A DNA stretch of 64,000 nt, from assembly GCA_019636655.1 (NCBI GenBank), contig JAHBXB010000002.1, positions 1 through 64,000 on the forward strand, in the 5' to 3' direction. This DNA is from Phycisphaeraceae bacterium. Lineage in GTDB: Bacteria; Planctomycetota; Phycisphaerae; Phycisphaerales; UBA1924. The notes below the pieces were generated by a model, which saw nothing but the letters and a program-made list of their open reading frames with translations, ran no database searches and was not told the origin of the DNA. Below are positions 36,920 to 46,119 of this stretch, piece by piece; the first letter of the stretch is position 1; each line of letters starts with the position of its first letter. Made by a program: the position numbers and the translations under genes.

Positions 36920-37025
36920 GAGCCTCGATTATTGCCGCGCGAGGCCGCGCGATCGCCAGGATCCCGCGGACACCGGGCGAATCGCCCCGCTCGACCGGCG
37001 GCCGAGGCCGCATAACGTTTCCCCC

Positions 37026-37973
37026 ATGAATCCACTCAGCCACTTCTCGATGCTCCTGGCCCAGGCCGACGCCACCACACCGGCCGCGACTCCGGATGCA
37101 GCCCCGAAGGAAGGCGGGTTCGGGAACCTGGAGCACCAGGTCAGCGCCCTGTGGAAGGACCTGCAGCACCTCGCCGTGCAGTACGGCCTCAGCGTGCTCG
37201 GCGCGCTGGTGATCCTGATCGTCGCGTGGATCCTCTCCCGCTGGGCCCAGCGGACGATCCGGCGCGCGCTGGACCGGGCCAAGTTCGATCCCACCGTCTC
37301 CAAGTTCGTCGGGCACGTCACCCGATGGGCCATCCTGGTCCTGGCGCTGGTGACCTGCCTCGCGGTGATCGGAGTCAACATCACGGCGCTCGCCACGGTG
37401 CTGGGGGCCAGCGGCTTGGCCATCGGTCTCGCCAGCCAGGGGGCCCTCTCCAATCTCGCGGCGGGGCTCATGCTGCTCGTCACCCGTCCGTTCCGGGTCG
37501 GCGATGTCATCGTGGTCGACGGCTTCCTCGGCATTGTCGAGGAGATCGAGCTCTTCGCCACCAAGCTCAACACGCCCGACAACCGCCGCATCATCATGCC
37601 GAACAACTCCGTGTTCGGAAAGGTGATCGAGAACATCACGTTCAACCCGAACCGGCGCGTGGACATCGTCGTCGGCGTCGCGTACTCAACGGATCTCGAC
37701 GCGGCGAAGGCCTCGATCGAGCGGTCGCTGGCCGGGTCGGCTCTGGTGCTCAAGGAGCCACCGCCGATGATCGTGCTCCGTGAGTTCGGCGAGTCGTCGA
37801 TCAACTTCGACGTCCGCGCCTGGGCCCCGACCAAGGACTTTGCGCTGGCCAAGCACGACGTCATCAAGGTGATCAAGGCGGGCTTTGACCGCGACGACAT
37901 CGAGATCCCGTTCCCGCAGCGGGTCGTGTGGATGCAGCGCACCGGCAACGGCGAGGCCTCGCCGCTGGCGTAA
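37026..37973 (+). CDS. mscS: Small-conductance mechanosensitive channel (MscS)
   Basis: 315 aa, close to E. coli MscS. An Ala/Thr-rich N-terminus precedes TM1 (YGLSVLGALVILIVAWIL), TM2, and the pore helix TM3 with GASGLAIGLASQGALSNLAAG. The cytosolic beta domain has PFRVGDVIVVDGFLGIVEEI and IIMPNNSVFGKVIENITFN. It opens under membrane tension to release solutes on hypo-osmotic shock, in keeping with the trehalose genes elsewhere in the window. The N-terminus is unusual in being about 40 residues longer than the minimal channel. Confidence 0.93.
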   Translation: MNPLSHFSMLLAQADATTPAATPDAAPKEGGFGNLEHQVSALWKDLQHLAVQYGLSVLGALVILIVAWILSRWAQRTIRRALDRAKFDPTVSKFVGHVTRWAILVLALVTCLAVIGVNITALATVLGASGLAIGLASQGALSNLAAGLMLLVTRPFRVGDVIVVDGFLGIVEEIELFATKLNTPDNRRIIMPNNSVFGKVIENITFNPNRRVDIVVGVAYSTDLDAAKASIERSLAGSALVLKEPPPMIVLREFGESSINFDVRAWAPTKDFALAKHDVIKVIKAGFDRDDIEIPFPQRVVWMQRTGNGEASPLA

Positions 37974-37990
37974 GACCACCCGAGGTGCTC

Positions 37991-40183
37991 TTAGGCCCGC
38001 GGAGCACTTCCGGACGAGGATCTCACGCGCGCGAGCCAGTCCGCCCAGATCGACAGCACCAGCAGCATGTACAGCCGCTGGCTGTGGTCCCGCCCCTTCC
38101 ACGGGAAGATGCCGCGGCCGCCGGCGTCGTCGTGCTCCCTGAGCATCCGCCGCACGTAGCCCATGTTGATCATGGAGTTGATGCCCAGAGCATCGGGCCC
38201 GAACGGCTCGCGGCTGGAGAGCCGGTCGTAGAGCAGCGTGCGCAGTCCGCCGTAGTCGGTGCGGAACCAGTCGCCGATGGGAATCGCAAAGCCCATCTTG
38301 GGTCGATCAACGATTTCAGCGGGGAGGTACCTGCGGGCGACCTGGCGGAGGAGGCCCTTTCTCCGGCCCTTTGGCATGAGGCAAGAGATTGGAGCATTGA
38401 TCGCGGCTCGCGCATGGTCGGGCTCGAGCATCGGGGCCCGCACTTCGAGCGCTGCGGACATGGAAGCCGTGTCGGTCTTTCGGAGCAGGTCGCACGGCAG
38501 GTAAAACGCCCGGTCGAAGCGCAGCGAGAGCACGTCCATCATGGACTCGTCGGCGGGTGGGAGGCTCGAGAAGGTCATTCCAAAGTGACCAGTCTCGCTC
38601 CAACCCGACCCGTTCTCTTGCATGAGACCCAGCAGCGCCGAGTACGGCTGAGGGAAGACCGCGACAAGATCCTTGTACCCACCGTGCGCGGAGGCGTTCA
38701 ACAGGCGAGACACTCGGTCGAGCCGACGGCCGCGGCCGCCGCCGATTGAGGCCGCGTGCGCGAGCGCCTGCCTGCTCTCATGCGGCAGCCGGCCGAGGCG
38801 GCGCAGCCACTTCATCGCCACGTGGCGGTCATAGCCAAGATAGAGCTCATCGCCGCCGTCGCCGGCAAGGGCGACCCTCAGCTCGGCCCGCGCGGCGCGG
38901 CTTACCCAGAGCGACGGCAGCAGTGATGAGTCCCCAAAGGGGAGCCCGAGTTGCCGGATGATCGTGACAAGGTCTTCCGCGGGCTTGGGATCGCAATCGA
39001 GAATGTGGTGTCGGATGTGAAGATGCGAGGCCGTCCGTGCCGCCGCGGCGGACTCGTCGAGGCCGGTCTCCGGCATGCGAACGGTGTAGGCGCTGATGTC
39101 CGGCCGCACTTCGGACGCGTACGCAGCGATCAAGGCCGAATCGATGCCGCCACTGAGGAACAGACCCAACGACACATCGGCCTCAAGGCGGGAGTGGACA
39201 GCGCGACGAAGCAACGTGTCGACGTCCGCTTCCGTGAGTTGTTGCCCAGTGGGATTCATGAACTCGTAAGACCATGGTGCCGTCCAGGAGTGATGGCCGA
39301 AGCTCGTATGGTCGTCGGGCTGTGCCTCGGGCCATGATGTGATCTGCCCGGCCCGGATCTCGTGAAGCGATGGGGCGGACGGCGCTTGGTTCCACCCGAA
39401 GAGGATCCACGGCCGCACACACCCGGCAAGGCTGCTTCTCCAGTAGCCACTGACAGAGACACCATCGAGAGAACCGATGCGGAGTAATCCCGGTACGCAG
39501 CACGAGAAGGCGATGAGTGTCGAACCCTCGCATTCGGCCTCAATCGAGTACAGCGGCTTCTCTCCAAAACCATCGCGGGCGACTGTGAGCATTCCTGTCC
39601 GGCCATCCCACAAGCCGATGCCGAACATGCCGTTGAGCCGCTCGAAAACGCCGGTGCGCCACTGCCTCCACCCCTGCAGAATCACCTCGGTGTCGCTGTG
39701 GTCGGTAACGAACTGGTGGCCCGCGGCTTGGAGTTCCCTGCGGAGTTCGCGGTGGTTGTAGATGCAGCCATTGAAGACAACAGCGACAAAGCCCGTCACA
39801 GATTCAGCACCCGGAGTGCGCTGGTAGTGCACGAGATCATCGGGCTCGGCGTGGAAGAGAAGAGCGGCTTGTTCACTTCCAGAGCCCGCATGTCTTCCCT
39901 CTGTTTCCGCACGGGGGAACGCCGCCACCATCGGCTGCGTCCCCCCCGCGTGATCGATGATGCTCAGCCGGCGGTGCACCAGCGCCACGTCCACCACCGC
40001 CCCATCCGCGCGGACCGCTCGATCCCGGAATCGCCCCTGGCCATCCGGCCCCCGGTGCCGGATCGACTCATCGAGGATGTCCAGCCACGCCTCGGGGATC
40101 GCTTCCCGCAGCGGCAGCGCGGCCGCCGCCCGGGCCGCTTCGCCCGGTGGGGTGATCCTCAGGATGCCGCCGATCCCGCACAT
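37991..40183 (-). CDS. asnB: Asparagine synthetase, glutamine-hydrolysing
   Basis: 730 aa, longer than the usual 550-650. The class II glutaminase domain starts MCGIGG with Cys 2 as nucleophile and has RHRGPDGQGRF and FNGCIYNHRELRREL. The synthetase domain has the PP-loop SLGLFLSGGIDSALIAAYAS and ALAGDGGDELYLGYDR. Cys 2 fixes the start. Extra residues lie in the glutaminase part (about 97-122) and around 245-300. It could act on a non-asparagine acceptor, as many AsnB-like proteins in polysaccharide loci do, but no such locus surrounds it. It converges on mscS with 17 bp between. Confidence 0.88.
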   Translation of the reverse strand: MCGIGGILRITPPGEAARAAAALPLREAIPEAWLDILDESIRHRGPDGQGRFRDRAVRADGAVVDVALVHRRLSIIDHAGGTQPMVAAFPRAETEGRHAGSGSEQAALLFHAEPDDLVHYQRTPGAESVTGFVAVVFNGCIYNHRELRRELQAAGHQFVTDHSDTEVILQGWRQWRTGVFERLNGMFGIGLWDGRTGMLTVARDGFGEKPLYSIEAECEGSTLIAFSCCVPGLLRIGSLDGVSVSGYWRSSLAGCVRPWILFGWNQAPSAPSLHEIRAGQITSWPEAQPDDHTSFGHHSWTAPWSYEFMNPTGQQLTEADVDTLLRRAVHSRLEADVSLGLFLSGGIDSALIAAYASEVRPDISAYTVRMPETGLDESAAAARTASHLHIRHHILDCDPKPAEDLVTIIRQLGLPFGDSSLLPSLWVSRAARAELRVALAGDGGDELYLGYDRHVAMKWLRRLGRLPHESRQALAHAASIGGGRGRRLDRVSRLLNASAHGGYKDLVAVFPQPYSALLGLMQENGSGWSETGHFGMTFSSLPPADESMMDVLSLRFDRAFYLPCDLLRKTDTASMSAALEVRAPMLEPDHARAAINAPISCLMPKGRRKGLLRQVARRYLPAEIVDRPKMGFAIPIGDWFRTDYGGLRTLLYDRLSSREPFGPDALGINSMINMGYVRRMLREHDDAGGRGIFPWKGRDHSQRLYMLLVLSIWADWLARVRSSSGSAPRA

Positions 40184-40317
40184 GCCCGGTCAAGATAGCC
40201 AAGTGCGATGACCGGGGTCGGCGGCGAGTCGTTCACCGGCGCTCGACGCGGGCAACGCTCGCCGACCGCGACCGTGGTACGCTGCACCCGGACCGCGGAG
40301 AACGCTCGAACTCCAGC

Positions 40318-41091
40318 ATGCACGACGACCGCCCTCAACCCGTCGTCCCCATCCAACCTGCCCTATCGCGCGCCCGCCGGGCCTACCGCTACTACGACCT
40401 GCTGCTGGCCGCCTTCGTGACGGTCCTGCTCTGCTCCAACCTCATCGGCCCCGGCAAGGCGTGCATCATCGAACTGCCGTTCGCGATCCCCCTGATCGGC
40501 GCCACTGTCGTCTTCGGCGCGGGGAACATCTTCTTCCCGATCTCCTACGTCTTCGGCGACGTCCTGACCGAGGTCTACGGCTACGCCCGCGCCCGGAAGG
40601 TCATCTGGGCCGGGTTCGGCGCCATGATCTTCGCCTCGCTCATGGCGTGGGTCATCATCCACCTCCCGGCCGACCCCGGCACCGCGTACAACACGCAGAT
40701 CCAGCCCGCCCTCGCCGTCGTCTTCGGCAACACCTGGCGGATCGTCGCCGCGTCCATCCTCGCCTTCTGGGTCGGCGACTTCACCAACTCGTTCGTGCTG
40801 GCCAAGATGAAGGTCCTCACCCGCGGCCGGTGGCTGTGGACCCGAACCATCGGCTCCACCATCGTCGGGCAGGGGGCCGACAGCCTCCTGTTCTACCCGA
40901 TCGCATTCTGGGGGATCTGGGAGACGTCGACGCTGCTGAAGGTCAGCCTCTTCAACTGGGCCTTCAAGGTCCTTGTCGAGATCGTGATGACCCCCGCCAC
41001 CTACGCCGTCGTTGGTTTCCTCAAGCGCGCGGAGAACGAGGATTACTACGACCGCGCCACCAACTTCACCCCGTTCAGCCTCGAAGACTGA
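40318..41091 (+). CDS. Queuosine-precursor transporter (YhhQ/QueP family)
   Basis: 257 aa, about six membrane helices. The family signature FPISYVFGDVLTEVYGYARA is present, with FWVGDFTNSFVLAKMKVLTR and TIVGQGADSLLFYPIAFWG further on. YhhQ proteins import preQ0/preQ1 for queuosine in tRNA. I see no preQ1 riboswitch in the 134 bp upstream and no que genes nearby. ATG 40318 is used. Convergent with the methyltransferase/membrane gene pair. Confidence 0.9.
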   Translation: MHDDRPQPVVPIQPALSRARRAYRYYDLLLAAFVTVLLCSNLIGPGKACIIELPFAIPLIGATVVFGAGNIFFPISYVFGDVLTEVYGYARARKVIWAGFGAMIFASLMAWVIIHLPADPGTAYNTQIQPALAVVFGNTWRIVAASILAFWVGDFTNSFVLAKMKVLTRGRWLWTRTIGSTIVGQGADSLLFYPIAFWGIWETSTLLKVSLFNWAFKVLVEIVMTPATYAVVGFLKRAENEDYYDRATNFTPFSLED

Positions 41092-41112
41092 CCGGTAAAG
41101 CACGCCACTCCG

Positions 41113-41727
41113 CTATGCGCTCTTCTTCTCTGCCCGGGCGGCCCCGTTCGTCCGCGACTCCGCCGCCGGCACGCTCGCTGCCGGGGGCCGGATCGACGCA
41201 TCGGTCTTGCCCAGCCCAGCCTCACGCAGGCGCTTCGCCATCGCCCGGTCCGAGGAGATCATCCACAGCGTGTGCAGCGTCCGCGAGATCCCGATCGCGA
41301 TCCCGTACGAGATCACCGTCGCCGACACCCGGTCCACCCCGTCGTGCAGCAGCCCCGAGAGCAGTGCCATCGCCACCCCGTAGAACACCGGCGAGAGCGC
41401 CATCCGCTGCGCCTGCACCACCGTCGCATCCCAGAAGAACGACGGCTTGGGCGCCTCGTTGAGCACCTCGGCGGGCGTGTGCCACAGCCGCTTGGGCCAG
41501 TGGTTCGCCGTCCAGTGCAGCGCGTAGTACACGACGACATCGATCGCCAGGTCGACGACGAACACGAACGCCGTGATCAGCCACTTCTGGTCGTCGCGGA
41601 TCCCGATGAACCGCGAGAAGTGCACAGCCACCGCCGTCAGCCCCACCGCGAGCGTGTTCGACAACAGGATGTTGACGTTCACGTTGACGAGGCGTTTCGC
41701 GTACAGCCTGCCGAGCCACTTGAGCAT
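41113..41727 (-). CDS. Membrane protein downstream of the methyltransferase (own ATG)
   Basis: 204 aa if started at ATG 41727. It begins MLKWLGRLYAKRLVNVNVN and has hydrophobic helices at about 20-38 (LLSNTLAVGLTAVAVHF), 48-68 (WLITAFVFVVDLAIDVVVYY), 115-132 and 138-152, with an Ala/Arg/Lys-rich C-terminal tail. No family is recognised. As sequenced it is also in frame with the methyltransferase across the G12 tract; the ATG after the alternative TAG supports an independent gene. It has no functional resemblance to a methyltransferase domain. Confidence 0.55.
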   Translation of the reverse strand: MLKWLGRLYAKRLVNVNVNILLSNTLAVGLTAVAVHFSRFIGIRDDQKWLITAFVFVVDLAIDVVVYYALHWTANHWPKRLWHTPAEVLNEAPKPSFFWDATVVQAQRMALSPVFYGVAMALLSGLLHDGVDRVSATVISYGIAIGISRTLHTLWMISSDRAMAKRLREAGLGKTDASIRPPAASVPAAESRTNGAARAEKKSA

Positions 41728-42522
41728 GCGGTGCAACTCTAGCCCCCCCGGCCCTGCGCCCCCCCCCCCCGCCAGCCTCCGGCGTGCCAGGCGCACCGCC
41801 GCCTCGCTCGCATCCGACCCGATCCCCACACGCCCCGTCCTCGCCGCGGCGACCAGCGTCGTCCCGCTTCCGCAGCAGGGGTCCCACACCACGCCCCCCG
41901 GCGGGCAGCACGCGCCCACGAGCATCTCCAGCAGCGCCAGGGGCTTCTGCGTCGGGTACCCCGTCCGCTCTTTCGCCATGTTGTTGATCGACGGGATGTC
42001 CAGCACATCCGTCGCCTTCTTCATCATCCCGCGCATCCGGGCGCTCGTCGCCGGCACCCGCGGCGGCTCGAAGTAGTACCGCTCCGGATCGATGCAGTAC
42101 CACAGGATGTCGTCGTGCTTGCGCGCGAACCGGCGCGGCGACGATCCCCCGAGCCCGTACGACCACACCAGGTGGTTCACGAACCGGTCCTCGCCCAGCA
42201 ACTCATCCAGCACCACCCGGGCGCGATGGCTGGTCCGCCAGTCCAGGTGGACCAGGATCGAGCCCGTTGGCCTGATGAGCGGGATGGTCGCGGCGAGCCG
42301 CTCGCGGAGCCAGGCGATGAAGCCGTCCGTGGATGCAAACCGGTCGTCAAATCGCTCGCGGGTCGCGCGGTTCAGCCTCCGCCCGTTCGCAGGCGACGCC
42401 CTTATCTCCCCCGTGTTGAACGGGGGATCGACGTACACCAGGTCGATGCCAAGGCCGCTCCGCCGCACGTGCTCCGCGGCGTCGAGCCAGTCTTGCCGCA
42501 CAATCGCCGGCCCGGTCGCCAC
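41113..42522 (-). CDS. DNA methyltransferase (DPPF type) reading through into a membrane protein
   Basis: 469 codons as sequenced. Residues 1-252 are a site-specific adenine/cytosine-N4 methyltransferase: VYVDPPFNTGE (motif IV), then HLDWRTSH, then TQKPLALLEML and the SAM loop VWDPCCGSGTTLVAAARTGR (motif I). This order, DPPF before the SAM loop, is the beta class. No restriction gene adjoins. After RRLA the frame crosses a G12 run and joins a separate-looking membrane protein that has its own ATG at 41727. With 11 G the methyltransferase would end at TAG 41741-41739. I think the natural state is two genes, the fusion depending on tract length. Confidence 0.75.
   Translation of the reverse strand: MATGPAIVRQDWLDAAEHVRRSGLGIDLVYVDPPFNTGEIRASPANGRRLNRATRERFDDRFASTDGFIAWLRERLAATIPLIRPTGSILVHLDWRTSHRARVVLDELLGEDRFVNHLVWSYGLGGSSPRRFARKHDDILWYCIDPERYYFEPPRVPATSARMRGMMKKATDVLDIPSINNMAKERTGYPTQKPLALLEMLVGACCPPGGVVWDPCCGSGTTLVAAARTGRVGIGSDASEAAVRLARRRLAGGGGAGPGGLELHRMLKWLGRLYAKRLVNVNVNILLSNTLAVGLTAVAVHFSRFIGIRDDQKWLITAFVFVVDLAIDVVVYYALHWTANHWPKRLWHTPAEVLNEAPKPSFFWDATVVQAQRMALSPVFYGVAMALLSGLLHDGVDRVSATVISYGIAIGISRTLHTLWMISSDRAMAKRLREAGLGKTDASIRPPAASVPAAESRTNGAARAEKKSA
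41759..41770 (-). repeat. G12 homopolymer (coding strand) at the methyltransferase 3' end
   Basis: Twelve consecutive C on the + strand read as G12 in the gene. The count decides the reading frame: 12 joins the membrane protein in frame, 11 ends at TAG 41741-41739, and 13 gives a long alternative tail down to about 41222. Confidence 0.95.
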
Positions 42523-42549
42523 CGCCGCTCCTTCCCATCGGACGGTGTT

Positions 42550-43908
42550 CTACTTCGCCTTCACCGCGGCCCGCCCCACCGAGTAGTACGAGAACCCAAG
42601 GTCCCGCATCTGCGACAACCGGTACAGGTTGCGACCGTCGAAGATCACCTTCCCCGCCATCGTCTTTGACATGCGCTCAAAGTCCGGGCTCTTGAACTCG
42701 TCCCAATCGGTGCTGATCACCAGCGCGTGGGCCCCCTCCAGCGCCGCGTACATGTCCTCGGTCACCGCCACCGTCGGCCCGAGTTCCTGGCGCGCGTTCT
42801 CGTTCGCCACCGGGTCGAACGCCGCGCACGCCGCGCCGTACCCGAGGGACTTGCGGATCAGCGTCAGCGCCGGAGCTTCGCGGATGTCGTCGGTCCGCGG
42901 CTTGAACGCGATCCCCCAGAACGCGATCTTCTTCCCGCTCAGCGCCGACCCGCCCGCCGACTTCCCGCCGAAGTGCCCCAGGATCTTGTCGAAGAACCGG
43001 TCCCGCTGGCGCTGGTTCACCTCGTGCACCGACTGGCTCAGCTTCGCGGGCACGCCCGCCTTGTCCCCCATCATGATGCACGCCAGCGTGTCCTTCGGGA
43101 AGCACGACCCGCCGTACCCCAGCCCGGGGTACAGGAACTGCGTCCCGATCCGCTTGTCCGAGCACATCCCCTCGCGCACCCGCCCGATGTCCGCCCCGTA
43201 CGCCTCGCACAGGTTCGCCATCTCGTTGATGAACGAGATCTTCGTCGCGAGGAAGTTGTTGCTCGCGTACTTCACCATCTCCGCGCTCAGCACGTCCATC
43301 ACAAAGATCGGGTGCCCGTTCCGCACGAAGGGGTCGTACAGGTCCCGCATCTTCTGCCCCACCCACTCCTCCTCCACGCCCACCACCACGCGGTCGGGCT
43401 TGTTGAAGTCGTCGATCGCCGCCCCCTCCTTCAGGAACTCCGGATTGTCCGCGATCCCGAACGGGATGTCCTTCCCCGCCCGCTCCCGGATCCGGTCCCG
43501 CACCGCCAGCGTTGTGCCCACCGGCACCGTGCTCTTCACCACAACAACCTTGGGCTTCTGCTTCGGCCCCAGGCTCTTGAGCAGGTCCGCCACGTCCTCG
43601 GCCGCCTTCATCACGTACGTCAGGTCCGTGTGCCCCCGCTCATCGCTGGGCGTCCCCACACAGATGAAGATCATGTCCGCTTCTTTGTGCGCCTCGACCG
43701 CGCTGGTCGTGAACACCAGGCGCCCCGCCCCGATGTTCCGCTCCATCAGGTCCGTCAGCCCCGGCTCGTAGATCGGGCACTCGCCGCGACGGAGCTTCTC
43801 GATCTTCTTCGCATCCACATCCAGGCAGGTCACGTGGTTGCCCGTGTTCGAAAGGCACACGCCCGTCACCAGACCCACGTATCCCGTGCCGACCATGCTC
43901 AGACGCAT
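42550..43908 (-). CDS. ugd: UDP-glucose 6-dehydrogenase
   Basis: 452 aa, normal length. It oxidises UDP-glucose to UDP-glucuronate with two NAD+. Seen: VGTGYVGLVTGVCLS (NAD site), FICVGTPSDERG, VVVKSTVPVGTT, NPEFLKEGAAIDDF, NNFLATKISFINEMA and GLGYGGSCFPKD with catalytic Cys at about residue 269. It supplies glucuronate for capsule, lipopolysaccharide or sugar-nucleotide routes. AGGAG lies 8 bases before ATG 43908. A TATACT on the minus strand at 43996-43991 is a candidate -10. Confidence 0.95.
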   Translation of the reverse strand: MRLSMVGTGYVGLVTGVCLSNTGNHVTCLDVDAKKIEKLRRGECPIYEPGLTDLMERNIGAGRLVFTTSAVEAHKEADMIFICVGTPSDERGHTDLTYVMKAAEDVADLLKSLGPKQKPKVVVVKSTVPVGTTLAVRDRIRERAGKDIPFGIADNPEFLKEGAAIDDFNKPDRVVVGVEEEWVGQKMRDLYDPFVRNGHPIFVMDVLSAEMVKYASNNFLATKISFINEMANLCEAYGADIGRVREGMCSDKRIGTQFLYPGLGYGGSCFPKDTLACIMMGDKAGVPAKLSQSVHEVNQRQRDRFFDKILGHFGGKSAGGSALSGKKIAFWGIAFKPRTDDIREAPALTLIRKSLGYGAACAAFDPVANENARQELGPTVAVTEDMYAALEGAHALVISTDWDEFKSPDFERMSKTMAGKVIFDGRNLYRLSQMRDLGFSYYSVGRAAVKAK

Positions 43909-44085
43909 CGAGGAACTCCTGCTGCTCGCGCCCCCATTCCCCCGGAACCCCTCGCAGCCCCATCCGCTCCCTCACCGCCGCGAGGGTCCGAGTATAGGAA
44001 CGCACCAACCGCGCACCATCCCTCGCACACTTCTCATCGACCCCCCCCCCACACGCCTTCATCGGGTGATTACACTCCCCGCCCC

Positions 44086-44943
44086 ATGCCCCAGAGCACC
44101 AAACGTTCCCCCACGCGCCCCGCCGCCTCCCGCCGCCGAGCCCGTCGGCCGCTCACCGCCCGCACCGCCGACCGATACGACCTCTACCAACGGGCCGTGC
44201 AGTGCCCCGAGGCCGAGGTCGCCTTCGCCGCCCGTGCCTACCGCCGCGCCGTCGGCCGTGCTCCCAGGGTCCTCCGCGAGGACTTCTGCGGCTGCTTCGC
44301 CACCGCCTGCGAATGGGCCCGCCACAGCAAGGACCACATCGCCGTCGGCCTCGACCTCGACCCCGAACCCATCGCCTGGGGCCGCAAGCACAACCTCCCC
44401 CGCCTCACCCCCGAGCAGCAGTCCCGCGTCCACATCAGCCGCGGCAACGTCCTCACCCCGCCCCGCTCCCCCCGCCCGGACATCGTCCTGGCCACCAACT
44501 TCTCCTACTGGACCTTCAAGACCCGCGACCTGTTGCTGCGATATTTCCGCTCGGTCCGCGCCTCGCTCGCCGCCGACGGCGTCTTCATCCTCGACTTCTT
44601 CGGCGGCTCCGACGTCCTGCGCGAACTCACCGAGACCACGCGCCACGGCCAGTGGTCCTACCTCTGGCAGCAGGAGCGCTACGACCCCGTCACCGGCGAC
44701 TACATCTGCCACATCCATTTCAAGTTCAAGAACGGCTCCATGCTCCGCCGCGCCTTCACCTACCACTGGCGGGTCTGGACCATCCCCGAACTCAAGGACC
44801 TCCTCGCCGAGGCGGGCCTGCCGAACGTCACCGTCTACTGCGAGGGCGAGGACGCCAAGGGAGAGGGCAACGGCGTCTTCCGTCCCGTCAAGCAGGCCCC
44901 CGCCGACCGCTGCTTCATCGCCTACCTCGTCGCCACCCGCTGA
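44086..44943 (+). CDS. Class I SAM-dependent methyltransferase
   Basis: 285 aa. A basic N-terminus leads to a methyltransferase with LREDFCGCFATACEWARH (motif I variant), AVGLDLDPEPIAWG and IVLATNFSYWTFKTRDLLLRYF, then GVFILDFFGGSDVLREL. The acceptor is unknown. It diverges from ugd; a C10 run lies in the gap (44041-44050). It is 44 bp from the polyprenyl synthase gene and probably in one unit with it, so a quinone- or isoprenoid-related role is possible but unproven. Confidence 0.7.
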   Translation: MPQSTKRSPTRPAASRRRARRPLTARTADRYDLYQRAVQCPEAEVAFAARAYRRAVGRAPRVLREDFCGCFATACEWARHSKDHIAVGLDLDPEPIAWGRKHNLPRLTPEQQSRVHISRGNVLTPPRSPRPDIVLATNFSYWTFKTRDLLLRYFRSVRASLAADGVFILDFFGGSDVLRELTETTRHGQWSYLWQQERYDPVTGDYICHIHFKFKNGSMLRRAFTYHWRVWTIPELKDLLAEAGLPNVTVYCEGEDAKGEGNGVFRPVKQAPADRCFIAYLVATR

Positions 44944-44987
44944 CCCCGCTCCACCGCCCCCGGCTTCCCTCTCCTACCCTCACGCGA

Positions 44988-46028
44988 ATGTCCGCCCTCC
45001 TCGAGGTCCCCGCCGATCTTGCCGCGGTCCAGGATTCCCTGGCCGAGGCGATGTCTCGCGTCGAGCACGTCTTCGACGACGCCCTCCGCTCCGACCTCCC
45101 CCCCGTCGAACGCCTCTGCAAGCACGTCGAGCGGTACCGCGGCAAGATGCTCCGCCCCGCACTGGTCATCCTCAGCCACGCCGCCGCCCCCGGCGCCACG
45201 ATCATCCCCGCCGACGTCCCCGAGTCCGTCCTCAGGCTCGCCGCCGTCTGTGAGATGATCCACATGGCCACCCTCGTCCACGACGACGTCCTCGACGAGG
45301 CCGACACCCGCCGCAAGGGCGCCACCGTCAACCGCCTCCACGGCAACGAGGCCGCCGTCATCCTCGGCGACTACCTCTTTTCCGCCGCCTACCGCCTCTG
45401 CTCCTCCATCGGCGGCCCCGCCGGCCAGCACGCCTCACTCATGGTCGCCACCACCGGCATGACCCTCTGCGCTGGCGAACTCCTCCAGCTCCACCACCGC
45501 GAGAACCTCTCCCTCGACGAGGACACCTACTTCGAGATCGTCCGCCGCAAGACCGCGTCCCTCATCGCCACCGCCTGCCGCCTCGGCGCCGCCGCGAACC
45601 TCCCCGGCATCGACCCGGCCACGTCGAACCCCGCCGCCGACCCCTTCCACACCTTCGGCCTCAACCTCGGCGTCGCCTTCCAGATCCAGGACGACATCCT
45701 CGACCTCACCGGCACCGAGACCACCGTCGGCAAGCCCGTCCGCAAGGACATCGAGATGGGCAAGCTCACCCTCCCCCTCATCCACCACCTCGCCGCCGCG
45801 TCGCCGCTGCGCCGCGGCCGGACGCTCGACCTCCTCGTCGCCGGAGGCGCCGGCGCCCCCCAGGCCCTCCTCTCAGCCCTCGAGGAAACCGACTCGATCC
45901 ATCACGCCCGTCAGACCGCACGGCGACTGGTCGACGAGGCCAAATCGGCCCTCGCCCACGTCCCCGACTCCCCGCCCAAACGCTTCATGCTGCTGATGGC
46001 CGATGCCGTCATCACCCGCTCGTTCTGA
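44988..46028 (+). CDS. Polyprenyl (trans-isoprenyl) diphosphate synthase
   Basis: 346 aa. It chains isopentenyl diphosphate onto allylic diphosphates. Seen: GKMLRPALVILSHAA, the first Asp-rich motif LVHDDVLDEADTRRK, the conserved GDYLFSAAY, and the second motif FQIQDDILDLTG followed by GKPVRKDIEMGKLTLPLI. All are intact. It is probably the octaprenyl-type enzyme for quinone tails, but chain length cannot be read reliably. The start is ATG 44988. Confidence 0.9.
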   Translation: MSALLEVPADLAAVQDSLAEAMSRVEHVFDDALRSDLPPVERLCKHVERYRGKMLRPALVILSHAAAPGATIIPADVPESVLRLAAVCEMIHMATLVHDDVLDEADTRRKGATVNRLHGNEAAVILGDYLFSAAYRLCSSIGGPAGQHASLMVATTGMTLCAGELLQLHHRENLSLDEDTYFEIVRRKTASLIATACRLGAAANLPGIDPATSNPAADPFHTFGLNLGVAFQIQDDILDLTGTETTVGKPVRKDIEMGKLTLPLIHHLAAASPLRRGRTLDLLVAGGAGAPQALLSALEETDSIHHARQTARRLVDEAKSALAHVPDSPPKRFMLLMADAVITRSF

Positions 46029-46119
46029 GGCGCCCCCGCTGAACCCATCCCACCCGCCACGACCCGCGCCCCACGGGCCCCGGTCGGCCGATACCCGGCA
46101 CCCATCGAGAGAGTCCGCC

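Noticed and set aside
42727-43906. Long + strand frame leading into the methyltransferase at 44086
   Set aside because: It is antisense to ugd and Arg/His/Pro-rich; the conserved methyltransferase part begins after ATG 44086.
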